NCBI GenBank assembly: GCA_950295325.1
Contig: OX485806.1
Coordinates: 47,115,169 to 47,179,168, forward strand
Origin: Polytrichum commune
Lineage: Eukaryota; Streptophyta; Polytrichopsida; Polytrichales; Polytrichaceae
Length of the DNA: 64,000 nt
Reading direction: 5' to 3'
Of this stretch, positions 1 to 12,907 are shown one piece after another. A model generated the notes under the pieces. The model was not told the DNA's origin, did no database searches, and saw nothing but the letters and a program-made list of their open reading frames with translations. Within the stretch, counting starts at the first letter, position 1; each line of letters opens with the position of its first letter. The translations under genes were made by a program, and so were the position numbers.

Positions 1-1866
1 TTATGAAGTATGTAGAACTAGAATTACATTCCATTAGTATAAGTATATGGGATTTTGTCAAAGAGAATTATGAAAGAAGAATATTAAGCAATTACGAGAA
101 GTATAAGGACATATAGGAATATGGTACATTCTACTAGTATGATCATTGGAATTTAAATCAATCAATATGAAGATTTGATGGATTCTCAAAAAGGATTTGG
201 AATGTAGCCACGACAAAGATATAGTGGAATCTTAGAAAGACGAACATTAAAACGGTTATAACCGTTTATGTTAGATATCATCTACCTATGTTGGAGATAG
301 GTAGTTATCTAGGAAAGTGGAGTTAACAACCATTTTAAATATAGATTTTGGGTTAGGAAGAAAAGACTATATAAGGGAAGCAATTTTAGGAGATCACACC
401 TCATTTTCAATACGATGAAGTTATCTTAAATTTGAGTGTCAGGAATCACTTGAAACTTTTGTAACTCTCCTCTCGAGGAACTTTTTGCAATATACTTATA
501 TTTTCTACAACATGAGTGATCTCCCTTTCTTTCTCTCTTTCTCAAATTGAACTACGAGTTGTCAATTGGTACTTGTGACTTAAGTGATTGATAAACGAGA
601 GGAGAGTAGGTGTTTTGAGAAATAACTCAAAGTATTAGTGTGAGGGTGAGAACAAAACGCTCAAGAATAGTTGGAGTATCAATGGAACTTTGAGAGGAGT
701 TGTTATGAGTAGTAACGTCAATTTAACTTGAACGTCGGAATTACAATTAACTCTCAAAAGTGGAACTTATCATTGAACTCCTCAAAAGGGAATTATAAAT
801 ATACATGTGATTGTATGTTTGAAGAATTATATGCATGTTATGGACGATTAAAGTGAAATTTCTTAACGATTACAAACTCCTTCAAAAGAGGAGGAATTTA
901 TTATCATAAACTACATAATTAACTTACAAGTATTATGCATATTATATTATATAACATATGTTTGAGAATTGAACTTATTTTATGATTAACAAGAATGATG
1001 AAGACATTAATTTACATCAAAGTTTGAATCTATATGAATGAAGTAATATTGATATGAAATAATCTACTTACTACAATTGTTATTGGAACTTCTTTCTTTA
1101 AATTTCTTTGTGAGTTGTTGGATGTCATTATAATTTGAAGGATTATCTATTCAAGAGAAGATCTCTCTCTCTCTTGAGCAAAACTCAAGAGAGATAGGTT
1201 TACTTCTCGTCATCAAGAAACACTTTGTAGTAAAAGTGATTTTTCTCTTAAGATACTTTGTGAGTTGTTGGATGTCATTACAAGTGAAGGATCAACTATA
1301 AAAAAAACAGTTCTCTCTTTTGAATAAACTCAAGAGAGTTGTAATTATTATCGTCATCAAGAAATACTTTGAAATTAAACGTGACATTGCAAAACAATCA
1401 ATGATGTGTTCATGAAATTATAATTACTATATGCATACATGTCAAGCTATAATATTATAAGTAGTAACACTTGAGCTTAAAAAGGAAGACTCAAGAATAT
1501 TAGATCTTCTTCATCATTATAAGATTATTATCATTTGTGTGATTGATGTTTATGAACTACGAACCTTAAGGATTCATATAACTTATTGAAAACTATATTA
1601 TTATCGAGGATATTGTTACACCTCTTGAAGCTTTCTTTAAATCTAATGGTTCTTATTATCAATGATCCCTTACATTGACAGTAAGAATTAAGATAATGAG
1701 ATTGTGTTCACTCCAATAATTATATTCATATCATAAGGAGAAAAACAATATTATTAATTCGAGACCGAACATATTAATGAGGCACGGTAGTTCTCAAACG
1801 AATATAAATTTACGTGATGTCTCATCGTCAGTCATCTTGAGCTAAATTTCAAGGGAACGACCCACA
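1..1866. other. AT-rich unclassified flank
   Basis: No open frame of useful length and no recognisable domain is visible. The stretch is AT-rich and contains a two-copy direct repeat (separate entry) and several near-repeats of a CTCAAGAGAGA-type motif. Its last part runs into the 80-bp satellite at about 1867 without a clear boundary signal. It could be untranslated or flanking sequence of another decayed LTR element, but no LTR end, primer site or coding domain supports that. Confidence 0.5.
1106..1405. repeat. 150-bp direct duplication, two copies
   Basis: The phrase TGAGTTGTTGGATGTCATTA starts at 1111 and again at 1261, exactly 150 bp later. Both copies continue with a diverged block holding AACTCAAGAGAG and CGTCATCAAGAAA. 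Two tandem copies of about 150 bp, clearly diverged from each other, so not recent. Confidence 0.75.
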
Positions 1867-4800
1867 TGGTACATCAAGCATCCAAAATACACACCCATTC
1901 AACACCTGAATCAAAGTTGAGAATCAAGTTCACACATGTAGGCTCTCGACATTGAGAGCATCCAAAACACAAAACCATTCAAAACCAGAATCCAGGTTGA
2001 GAATCAGGTTCACACATGTAGGCTCTCGGAATTGAGATCATCCAAAACACACAACCATTCAACACCTGAATCAAAGTTGAGAATCGAGTTCACACATGTA
2101 GGCGGCTCGGTATTGAGAGCATCCAAAACACACAACCATTCAAGACTAGAATCCAGGTTGAGAATCAGGTTCACACATGTAGGCTCTCGGAATTGAGATC
2201 ATTCAAAACACACAACCATTCAACACCTGAATCAAAGTTGAGAATCAAGTTCACACATGTAGGCTCTCGGAATTGAGAGCATCCAAAACACACAATCATT
2301 CAAGAGCTGAATCAAAGTTGAGAATCAAGTTCATACATGTAGCCTCTCGGAAGTGAGAGCCTACAAAGCACACAACCATACAAAACCTCAATCCAAGTTC
2401 AGAATCTGGTTCACACATGTAGGCTCTCGGAAGTGAGAGCATCCAAAACACACAAGCGTTCAAGACCAGAATCCAGGTTGAGAATCAAGTTCACACATGT
2501 AGGGTCTCGGAATTGAAATCATCCAAAACACACAACCATTCAACATCTAAATCAAAGATGAGAATCAAGTTCACACATGTAGGCTCTCGGAAGTGAGAGC
2601 ATCCAAAACACACAGCCATTCAAGACCAGAACCAAAGTTGTGAATGTTGTCCACACATATAGGCTCTCGGAATTGAGATCATCCAAAACACACAACCACT
2701 CAACACCTGAATCAAAGTTGAGAATCAAGTTCACACATGTAGGCTCTCGGAATTGAGAGCATCCAAAACACACAATCATTGAAGACCTGAATCCAAGTTG
2801 AGAATGTGGTTCATATTTGTAGGCTCTTGGAAGTGATATCATCGAAAACACACATCAATTCAAGACCTAAATCCAAGTTGAGAATCAAGGTCACACATGT
2901 AGGCTCTCGAAAGTGAAAGCATCCAAAATACACAACTATTCAACACCTGTATCAAAGTTGAGAATGGGGTCACACATTAAGGCTCTCGGAATTGACATCA
3001 TCCAAAACACACAACCATTCAAGACCTGAATTGAAGTTGACAATGTGGTTGACACATGTAGGCTCTCGGAATTGAGATCATCCAAAACACACAACCATTC
3101 AACACCTGAATCCAACTTGAGAATATGGTTCACACATATAGGCTCTCGGAATAGAGATCATCCAAACACACAACCATTCAAGACCTGAATCCAAGTTGAG
3201 AATCTGGTTCGCACATGTAGGCTCTTGGAATTGAGAGCATCCAAAACACACAACCATTCAAGATTTGAATCAAAGTTGAGAATCGAGTTCACACATGTAG
3301 GCTCTCGAAATTGAGAGCATCCAAAACACACAACCATTCAAGACCAGGATCTAGGTTGAGAATCAAGTTCACACATGTAGGCTCTCAAAATTGAGAGCAT
3401 CCAAAACACACAACCATTCAACACCAGATTCAAAGTTAAGAATCAAGTTCACACATGTAGGCTCTTGGAATTCAGAGCATCCAAAACACACAACCATTCA
3501 AGACCAGAATCCAGGTTGAGAATCAGGTTCACACATGTAGGGTCTCGGAATTGAGATCATCCAAAACACACAACCATTCAACACCTGAATCAAAATTGAT
3601 AATCAAGTTCACATATGTAGGCTCTCAGAATTGAGAGCATCCAAAACACACAATCATTCAAGACCTGAATCAAAGTTGAGAATGTGGTTCATACTTGTAG
3701 GCTCTCGGAAGTGATATCATCCAAAACACACATCAATTCAAGACCTGAATCCAAGTTGAGAATCTGGGTCACACATGTAGGCTCTCGAAAGTGAGAGCAT
3801 CCAAAACACACAACCATTCAACACCTGTATCAAAGTTGAGAATCGGGTTCACACATTTAGGCTCTCGGAATTGAGATCATCCAAAACACACAACCATTCA
3901 ACACCAGAATGAAAGTTGAGAATCAAGTTCACACATGTAGGCTCTCGGAACTGGGAACATCCAAAACACACAACTATTCAAGACCAGAATCCAGGTTGAG
4001 AATCAGGTTCACACATGTAGGCTCTCGGAATTGAGATCATCCAAAACACACAACCATTCAAGAACAAAATTGAGGTTGAAAATCAGGTTCACACATGTAG
4101 GGTATCGGAATTGAGATCATCCAAAACACACAACCATTCAACACCTGAATCAAAGTTGAGAATAAAGTTCACAAATATAGGCTCTCCAAATGGAGAGCAT
4201 CCAAAACACGCACCCATTCCACACATGAATGAAAGTTGAGAATCAAGTTCACACATGTAGGCTCTCCGAATTGGGAACATCCAAAACACACAACTATTCA
4301 AGACCAGATTCCAGGTTGAGAATCAGGTTCACACATGTAGGCTCTCGGAATTGAGATCATCCAAAACACACAACCATTCAACACCTGAATCAAAGTTGAG
4401 AATCAAGTTCACACATGTAGGCTCTCGGAATTGAGAGCATCCAAAACACACAAGCATTCAAGACCAGAATCCAGGTTGAGAATCAAGTTCACACATGTAG
4501 GGTCTCGGATTTGAAATCATCCAAAACACACAACCATTCAACATCTAAATCAAAGATGAGAATCAAGTTCACACATGTAGGCTCTCGGAAGTGAGAGCAT
4601 CCAAAACACACAGCCATTCAAGACCAGAACCAAAGTTGTGAATGTTGTCCACACATATAGGCTCTCGGAATTGAGATCATCCAAAACACACAACCATTCA
4701 ACAACTGAATCAAAGTTGAGAATCAAGTTCACACATGTAGGCTCTCGGAATTGAGAGCATCCAAAACACACAATCATTCAAGACCTGAATCAAAGTTGAG

Positions 4801-7800
4801 AATCTGGTTCACACATATAGGCTCTCGGAATAGAGATCATCCAAAACACACAACCATTCAAAACCTGAATTGAAGTTGACAATGTGGTTGACACATGTAG
4901 GCTCTCGGAATTGAGAGCATCCAAAACACACAACCATTCAATACCTGAATCAAAGTTGAGAATCAAGTTCACACATGTAGGCTCTCGGAATTGAGTGCAT
5001 CCAAAACACACAACCATTCAAGACATGAATGAAAGTTGAGAATCGAGTTCACACATGTAGGGTCTCGGAAGAGAGAGCATACATAATATACAACCATTCA
5101 AGACCTGAATCAAAGTTGAGAATGTGGTCCACACATGTAGGCTCTCATAAATTGAGAGCATCCAAAACACACAACCATTCAACACCTAAATCAAAGTTGA
5201 AAATCGGAATCACGCATTTAGGCTCTCGGAATTGAGATCATCCAAAACACACAACCATTGAAGACCTGAATTGAAGTTGAGAATGTGGTTCACACATGTA
5301 GGCTTTCGGAATAGAGATCATCCAAAACACACAACCATTCAAGACCTGAATCCAAGTTGACAATCTAGTTCACACATAAAGGCTCTTTAAAGTGAAAGCA
5401 TCCAAAATACACAAGCATTCAAGACTTGAATCAAAGTTGAGAATGTGGTTCACACTTGTAGGCTCTCGGAATTGAAACCATTAAAAACACACAACCATTC
5501 CAGACCTGAATCCAAGTTCAGAATCTGAGTCAGACATGTAGGCTCTTGGGAGTGAGAGCATCCAAAACACACAACCATTCAAGACCAGAATCAAAGGTGA
5601 GAATCGAGTTCACACATGTAGGCTCTCACAATTGAGATCATCCAAAACACGCAACCATTCCAAACCTCAATCCAAGTAGACAATCTAGTTCACACATAAA
5701 GGCTGTCGGAAGTGAGAGCATCCAAAACACACAACCATACAAAATCTGAATCCAAGTTGAGAATCTGGTTCACACATGAAGGCTCTCAGAATTGGGATCA
5801 TCCAAAACACAGAACCATTCAACACCGGAATCCAAGTTGAGAATCTGGTTCACACATGTAGGCTCACGGAAGTGAGAGCATCCAAAACAAACAACCATAC
5901 AAGATCAGAATCCAAGTTGAGAATCTGGTTCACACATGTAGGCTCTCAGAATTGAGATCATCCAAAACACACAACCATTCAACACCGGAATCCAAGTTGA
6001 GAATCTGGTTTACACATGTACGCTCTCGGAAGTGAGAGCATCCAAAACACACAACCATTCAAGACCTGAATCAACGTTGAGAATGTGGTCCACACATGAA
6101 GGCTCTCGGAATTGAGAGCATCCAAAACACACAACCATTCAAGACCTGAATCCAAGTTGAGAATCTCGTTCACACAAGTAGGCTCTCGGAATTGAGAGCA
6201 TCCATAACACACAACCATTCAAGACCTGAATCCAAGTTGAGAATCTCGTTCACACAAGTAGGCTCTCGGAATTGAGAGCATCCAAAACACACAATTAGGC
6301 TCTCGGTATTGAGAGCATCCAAAATACACAACTATTCAACACCTGAATCAAAGTTGAGATTCAAGTTCACACAGGTAGGCTCTCGGAATTGAGATCATCC
6401 AAAACACACAACCATTCAAGACCTAAATCCAAGTTGAGAATCTGTCTCACGCATGTAGGCCCTCGGAATTAAAGCATCCAAAACACACAACTATTCAAGA
6501 CCTGAATCCAAGTTGAGAATCTCGTTCACATATGTAGGCTCTCCAAATTGAGAGCATCCAAAGCACACAAGCATACAACAACTGAATCAAAGTTGAGAAT
6601 GTGTTTCATACATGTACTCTCTCAGAAGTGAGAGTATCCAAATTACACAACCATTCAACACCTGAATCAAAGTTGAGATTCAAGTTCACACAGGTAGGCT
6701 CTCGGAATTGAGAACATCCAAAACACACAACCATTCAAGACCTAAATCCAAGTTGAGAATTTGTTTCACGCATGTAGGCTCTCGGAATTAATGCATCCAA
6801 AACACACAACTATTCAAGACCTGAATCCAAGTTGACAATCTCGTTCACATATGTAGGCTCTCCAAATTGAGAGCATCCAAAGCACACAAGCATACAACAA
6901 CTCAATCAAAGTTGAGAATATGGTTCAAACATGTAGGCTCTCGGAAGTGAGAGCATCCAAAACACACAACCATTCAAGATCAGAATCAAAGTTAAGAATC
7001 AGGTTCACACATGTAGGCACTCGGAATTGAGAGCATCCAAAACACACAACCATTCAAGACCAGAATCCAAGTTGAGAACCTGGTTCACACATGTAGGCTC
7101 TCGGAATTTAGAGCATCCAAGTTGAGAATCCGGTTCACACATGTAGGCTCTCGGAATTGAGAGCTTCCAAAATAAACAAGCATTCAACACCTGAATCAAA
7201 GTTGAGAATCTGGTTCACACATGTAGGCTCTCGGAAGTGAGAGCATCCAAAACACACAACCATACAAGACCTGAATCCAAATGGAGAATCTAAATCACAC
7301 ATGTAGGCTCTCCGAATTGAGGGAATCCAAAACACACAACCATACAAGACCTGAATCCAAGTTGAGAATCTGTCTCACGCATGTAGGCTCTCGGAATTAA
7401 AACATCCAAAACACACAACTATTCAAGACCTGAATCCAAGTTGACAATCCCGTTCACATATGTAGGCTCTCGGAATTGAGAGCATCCAAAATACACAACC
7501 ATTGAAGACCATAATCGAAGTTGAGAATGTGGTTCAAACATATAGGCTCTGGGAAGTGAAAGCATCCAAAAAATACAACCATTCAAGACCTGAATCCAAG
7601 TTGAGAATCTGGTTCACACATGTAGGCTCTCGGAATTGGGAGCATCCAAAACACACAACCATTGAAGACCAAAATCCAAGTTGAGAATTCACACAAATAG
7701 GCTCTCGGAATTGAGATCATGCAAAACACACAACCATTCAAGACCTAAATCCAACTTGAGAATCTGGTTCACACATGTAGGCTCTCGGAATTAAGACCAT

Positions 7801-8355
7801 CCAAAGCACATAACCATTCAAGACTTGAATCAAAGTTTAGAATTTGGTTCACACATGTACGCTCTTGAAAGTGAAAGCATTCAAAAAAACACATAATTGA
7901 AGACCTGAATCCAAGTTGAGAATCTGGTTCACACAAGTAGGCTCTCGGAATTGAGAGCATCCAAAACACACAACCATTGAAGACCAAAGTCAAAGTTGAG
8001 AATGTGGTTGATACAAATAGGCTCTGGGAAGTGAGAGAATCCGAAACAAACAAACATTCAAGACCTAAATCCAAGTCGAGAATCACGTTCACACATGTAG
8101 GCTCTCGGAATTGAGAGCATCCAAAACACACAACCATTCAAGACCTGAATCCAAGTTGAGAATGTGGTTCACACATGTAGGCTCTCCGAATTGAGGGCAT
8201 CCAAAACACACAGCCATACAAAACATGAATCCAAGTTGAGAATCTGGTTCACACATGTAGGCTCTTCGAATTGGGAGCATCCACAACACACAACCATTGA
8301 AGACTTGAATCCAAGTTGAGAATCTGGTTCACACAAATAGGCTCTGGGAAGTGAC
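1867..8355 (+). repeat. 80-bp tandem satellite, array 1
   Basis: About 80 copies of an 80-bp unit. The conserved core reads TCACACATGTAGGCTCTCGG, followed by AATTGAGAGCATCCAAAACA and a CAACCATTCAAGACCTGAAT block. The period is exact over long stretches; for example CCAAAACACA recurs at 3241 and 3321. Variant units (GAATTGAGATC against GAAGTGAGAGC) alternate. A block at about 2450-2770 recurs at 4450-4770, 1,999 bp later, or 25 units. Each unit holds the short inverted pair GCTCTC/GAGAGC. All three minus frames stay open over many units, giving peptides of 60-120 residues, but 80 is not a multiple of 3 and nothing suggests translation. The array stops abruptly at the LTR beginning at 8356. Confidence 0.95.
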
Positions 8356-9328
8356 TGTCGCGCACCTGTCCATGAGGAGTGCCCGAAATACCATGGGCAC
8401 AACGGGGGACCTCGGAGTGACACCCGGGACTTGTGGCGCCATTGGTGAGAGGGCCCAAGTGATCCTAGTGTGGGTGAGGGCCCCGGGCGTTGGGAACGCC
8501 TCCCACCCACGGAGACTAGGAGGCACAAGGGTAAGGCCATCAGCTATGCGTAGCTCATGGCGTGGTGATTCTAGAATGCTCAAGAACACCTCAATCGGAG
8601 GTGTGAGCTAGGAGTTATGGCCATTTGAGTGGGGCGCTGTCCCGGGACAGCGCCCTGGTACAGCAGTGCCTGGGAGTGATTCCCGGGACTGCCAAGGTTC
8701 AAACAGGCATAACTTCCTCAAGACTTGCCCGATTGGGGCAAGTGAGGAGTCCATCGGCATCTACGTGAAGCGTAGATGAAGATGGAGTGGTTGCTTGTTA
8801 GTATGAGACATTATACAAGGATGTTATGATGGTCTGAAGCTGCTGGGGGCTTCTAGGCCCAGCGGCTAAGGGAAAGTGTCCACTTGGCCCCAATTCTTGG
8901 TGGAGAGACAAGAGGTTGGTTGACGGTGGGGTAGGGGCCCCGTGTAGAGTCCTAGAGGCTTATATGGGTGAGGTGGTGTGGCCTTACCCACCCGAGGCTG
9001 AACGGCAAGGCCTCCATGGGCTTTGGCTTATTGTAAGGCCATAGTTGCCTAGTATGGTTCGGGTTGTTGTAGTGTTGCTCCGGCAACGCGATGATCAACA
9101 TAGGATTGGACTTCCATGGATGGAAGTCCACATTGGGGAAATGGGTTACCGATTAAGGGGTGAGTCCCGAAAGCAAAGTAGGAGGGTTGGTTCCCTCCTA
9201 TGAACTATTGGTCCGGGGTAAGAGGAGCTATCCATTAGCATGGCGGAATGCGAAGGGTTAGCGCTCGTAACCTTTGCTAGAAACGAAAATTGGCAAGATT
9301 GTTAAGGGACCTAGCAAGGGTTGCGACA
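8356..9328 (+). repeat. LTR, family B
   Basis: 973 bp, TG...CA ends. Its 3' neighbour is the primer site, so it is a 5' LTR. The middle part is a mosaic of the two LTR subtypes seen elsewhere: one subtype near the CTTGCCC hairpin, the other after the CATCTACG hairpin. Confidence 0.92.
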
Positions 9329-9676
9329 GTGAGTATCAGAGCAGGTTTCCAATATTTGAGCTAGCACTTTGAGGGAGACATGGCTATCAAACCTGAGGGT
9401 TATTATGGTGAGCCCGGGGTTTCCAAAAGGTTGTGAGGCTCAAATTGGAACAAAGATCATGTGTAAATGGAATTTGACCATACCATTAGTTCTAATGACA
9501 ATGGTGGGCATGATGGTGGATTCGGTAAGGAAAATGGTGGAGTCCTTTGAAAGGGCTCCCGCACACCTCAAAAAACATTTGGGGCCTAGAATACCGAATG
9601 CATCCAAAACCTTGGAGGGCATTAATGTTGGATTGAAATTCCAATTTGAAATGCTTAGAAGGGGAAACTCAAGTAT
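8356..9676 (+). mobile_element. Ty3/gypsy-type LTR element, 5' end only
   Basis: Fossil fragment: a complete 973-bp LTR (8356-9328, TGTCGC...GCGACA), a primer-site-like sequence (GTATCAGAGCAGG, complementary to the 3' end of initiator-Met tRNA), and the start of the gag region up to about 9676. The same LTR recurs many times in the window. The fragment abuts satellite array 1 on its left and a 14-bp minisatellite on its right. The rest of the element is absent. Broken and incomplete. Confidence 0.9.
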
Positions 9677-9679
9677 GTG

Positions 9680-9757
9680 AGCAGAGAGCGGAGAGCAGAA
9701 AGCGGAGAGCAGAAAGCGGAGAGCAGAAAGCGGAGAGGTGAGTTTGGAGAGCGGAGA
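9680..9757. repeat. 14-bp minisatellite (AGCAGAAAGCGGAG)n
   Basis: About four to five purine-only units, AGCAGAAAGCGGAG with variants. It lies where the gag-region fragment of the preceding LTR element breaks off, so it may mark a rearrangement point. Confidence 0.85.
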
Positions 9758-11217
9758 GCATAAATTTTTGGTATAAATTTTGACAGAAAGTGGGTGTATT
9801 ACCGTGGGTTTAGGGGGTATTAGTAGAAACATTTGTTGCAAAGGGAGCCCAATTCCGTTGAAATATACATAAATTAGGGTTGACGTCAGCACTATGTGAG
9901 CCCAATATCATGTCCACATGCGTTCTTAACATTAAAACTTATAAAGCCCTTGGTGGTGAGTGTTTGATTAAGAAGGTTCACATGTCAGGGGTGGAGTTAG
10001 ATTTAAATGGCCTTCAGTCAAGCATAAGGTTAGCCCAGATGGGAGCCTCATGTGAGTAGTTGTGTGAGGCACCCAATTTTTATTGGAATGGGTTTATGCT
10101 ACATTGTTTTGTGATTAGCGGTTAAGATTGTGAGAGCCATATTGTTTAGAGATACTTAAACTATACTTAAGGGCTAATCCACAAACTAATTAGATTAGCA
10201 GTAATAAATGAAGAATGCAATGCGGGCAGTGTGATGCTAAACCCACCACCCTTAAGCGTCCTAGTCCGAGTGTGGGTTTGAGAATCATATGTCTTATGTC
10301 AACGAGTGTAGGGGCATGAAACTTAACCTCAACTTCCAATGCACCACTCGCGCTTGTTGAATCCATGGGGTAACCCAATCGTAAATACGAGCATGTACAA
10401 GTTTTATTCCATACCATGAGTACAAGCGTTGAAAAACGCTCTTCTCTATTATTTCAATCCTAACACACCCTAGTATCAATGTCACATCACAATCTAAATG
10501 ACTAACTATTCCATCATCTATTGTATTGTTTTGGGCTTCCTCCCCATTATCTCACATTGGGTTCAACCCTTTTAGGCATCGATATTAACTAACCCAGCTT
10601 AGCCTTAGTAGCAACCAGCAGCTTGGCTGCAACCAGAACCCAGCTTAGCTGCAGTAGTCCAGCAACAACCTTAAGCTGCAATAGTCTAATCCACACTTGC
10701 TAGTTAACCCCGCTAAGCCCCTAACTAACACCGCTAATTAACTTCACTAATTCCCTAAACATCCCTTACTAATTCACACATTGTCCTAGCTCTAAGAGCT
10801 CAAGACTTCTAGAGAAGGGAGTTAACTATACTCAAGGGCTAATCCACAAACGAATTAGATTAGCAGTAATAAATGAAGAATGCAATGCGGGTAGTATGAA
10901 TTGGAGTGTATTGTGTGGTGTGCAACTTAAGTATTATTGAATACTTATGATTTAATGAAACAAGGAGGAGGTGTGTGAGGCACCAACTTTTTATTGGAAT
11001 GGGTGTATGCTAGATTGTTTTGTGACTAGAAGTTAAGAGATCCGAACAATGAAGAAAAAATGAAGAATGCAATGCGGGTTGACATTATGAATATGAAATA
11101 ATGGAGAGAAAGAATGAGACTTGCGCCGGATATCAAAAATAAAACCAACACACAACTTTTTTTAAAGCCGGAAAACAACAACAAACTGAGTTATAATCTC
11201 CAAAACCAAAATGATAA
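9758..11217. other. Dispersed unclassified repeat region
   Basis: No convincing gene. Contents: TGTGAGCCCAAT at about 9895, matching the sequence at 62806; a block at 10150-10220 repeated at 10823-10893 (GGGCTAATCCACAAAC and AATGAAGAATGCAATGCGGG, the latter a third time near 11059); a TTTTTATTGGAATGGG block at about 10075 repeated near 10985; and a stretch at 10222-10500 with a diverged homologue at 54936-55150. The CAGCTTAGC-rich segment at 10590-10700 resembles short repeats near both other copies. This looks like remnants of one more LTR family, but no coding domain confirms it. Confidence 0.6.
10222..10500. repeat. Dispersed repeat, copy 1 (partner 54936-55150)
   Basis: Shares ACCACCCTTAAGCGTC, CTAGTCCGAGTG and GCGTTGAAAAACGCTCTTC-type phrases, in the same order and spacing, with 54936-55150. 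The diverged flanks show it is an old dispersed repeat. Confidence 0.7.
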
Positions 11218-11218
11218 A

Positions 11219-11926
11219 CTAAGGGTTTGGAGAACATTCCCTATCACTCTCCTCACCCTCATTTGCTTCTAACAAGAAAAGATTTCGTGTTCCACGCGAG
11301 AAATGACAAACGCGAGGAGGAGGTGGGGACTCTGCCTTCGCAAAGCAATCCGCCATTGCACTAGCATACGGGGGAAGCTCAAATGGCTTCGGAGGACTTG
11401 AAAACATGTCTTGACGAATGACTGCGTCCTCCGTTGACTCTCTAAACACCCAAGCAAAAGGATTAGAAACAGGATGACACTGGAAAATGAGAACCTGAAA
11501 TCAAAGCAAACATGGCAAAATATAGAAAGCAAACTTACGCACAAAGGAATCCGAATGCCCGTTTGGTCATCTTCTGAGGAGGATCAAAGATAGATGTAGA
11601 CGGTGCGGCAACTGAGCGAGATATACGCGCAGGCTGGGGATCGCGCATGGGGAGTAGGAATGCATTGAAAATGATGGGGTCACTCTCAAGGGCCACAATA
11701 TGCCGCTCAAGGGAGCTACATGCTGTAATAGAACCACCTAAAGCAAAGAGAGGTAAAACGTTAGTATGGAAACTAGTCAAAGAAAAATAACGGAAAATTC
11801 AAAATAAGGATGAAGTTAAAAAAGAAGGCGTACCTACACCACACTGCCAGTCCATAATAATATCATTCTTATCGGTAAGAGTAGCGAGAAGGATGGAAAA
11901 AAAAACAGGATGTTTTTCACGGGCAC
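11219..11926 (-). pseudogene. N4/N6 methylase-like gene fragment with introns
   Basis: Minus-strand exon 11834-11926 reads EKHPVFFSILLATLTDKND then IIMDWQCGVG. It splices (GT at 11833-11832, AG before 11737, 96-bp intron) in frame to GSITACSSLERHIVALESD, then PIIFNAFLLPM. The pattern D-x-x-CGxGG, then about 17 residues, then VALESD fits motif I and the acidic loop of class I SAM-dependent methyltransferases. The H-P lead-in resembles the N4/N6 DNA-methylase type, where EKHP precedes the SAM motif. A further exon seems to follow: GIRIPLC, a 44-nt GTAAGT...CAG intron, then VLIFQCHPVSNPFAW and a Pro/Glu-rich tail ending at 11219. The joint between these parts is uncertain. The 5' half is missing because an LTR begins at 11936, ten bases upstream of the first exon, so this is a broken gene. 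Enzyme class is inferred from motifs only. Confidence 0.55.
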
Positions 11927-11935
11927 CTTACCAAG

Positions 11936-12907
11936 TGTCGCAACCCTTGCTAGGTCCCTTAATAATCTTGCCAATTTTCGTTTCTAGCAAATGTTACGAG
12001 CGCTAACCCTTCGCATTCCGCCATGCTAATGGATAGCTCCTCTTACCCCGGACCAATAGTTCATAGGAGGGAACCAACCCTCCTACTTTGCTTTCGGGAC
12101 TCACCCCTTAATCGGTAACCCATTTCCCCAATGTGGACTTCCATCTATGGAAGTCCAATCCTATGTTGATCATTGCGTTGCCGGAGCAACACTACAACAA
12201 CCCGAAGCATACTAGGCAACTATGGCCTCACAATAGGCCAAAGCCCATGGAGGCCGTGCCGTTCGGCCTCGGGTGGGTGAGGCCACACCACCTCACCCAT
12301 ATAAGCCTCTAGGACTTCACGCGGGGCCCCTACCCCACCGGCAACCAACCTCTTGTCTCTCTACCAAGAGTTGGGGCCAAGTGGACACTTTCCCTTAGCC
12401 GCTGTGCCTAGAAGCCCCCAGCAGCTTCAGACCATCATAACATCCTTGTATGATGTCTCATACTAACAACCAACCACTCCATCTTCATCTACGCTTCACG
12501 TAGATGCCAATGGACGCCTCACTTGCCCCATTCAGGCAAGTATTGACGACGTTATGCCTGTTTGAACCTTGGCAGTCCCGGGAATCACTCCCAGGCACTG
12601 CTGTAGCAGGGCGCTGTCCCGGGACAGCGCCCCACTCAAATGGCCATAACTCCTAGCTCACACCTCCGCTTGAGGTGATCTTGAGCTTCCTAGAATCACC
12701 ACGCCATGAGCTACGCATAGGTGATGGCCTTACCCTTGTGCCTCCTAGTCTCCGTGGGTGGGAGGCGTTCCCAACGCCCGGGGCCCTCACCCACACTAGG
12801 ATCACTTGGGCCCTCTCACCAACGGCGCCACAAGTCCCGGGTGTCACTCCGGGGTCCCCCTTGTGCCCATGGTGTTTCGGGCACTCCTCATGGAGAGGTG
12901 CGCGACA
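11936..12907 (-). repeat. LTR, family B (3' LTR)
   Basis: 972 bp. The polypurine tract borders its right end, which identifies it as a 3' LTR on the minus strand. It belongs to the subtype with GTATTGACGACGTTATGC in the middle. Confidence 0.9.

Noticed and set aside
7769-8137. 122-codon minus-strand ORF in satellite array 1
   Set aside because: The 80-bp unit lacks stops in most frames, so long ORFs arise automatically. Each unit changes frame and the peptides are translations of the repeat.
1867-8355. CRISPR-like regular repeats
   Set aside because: Units are contiguous 80-bp tandem copies with no unique spacers, in eukaryotic DNA.
8356-9328. Solo LTR with duplication GTGAC/GTGAG
   Set aside because: The flanks differ by a base, and primer-site-like sequence and gag follow on the right, so it is a 5' LTR with part of its element.
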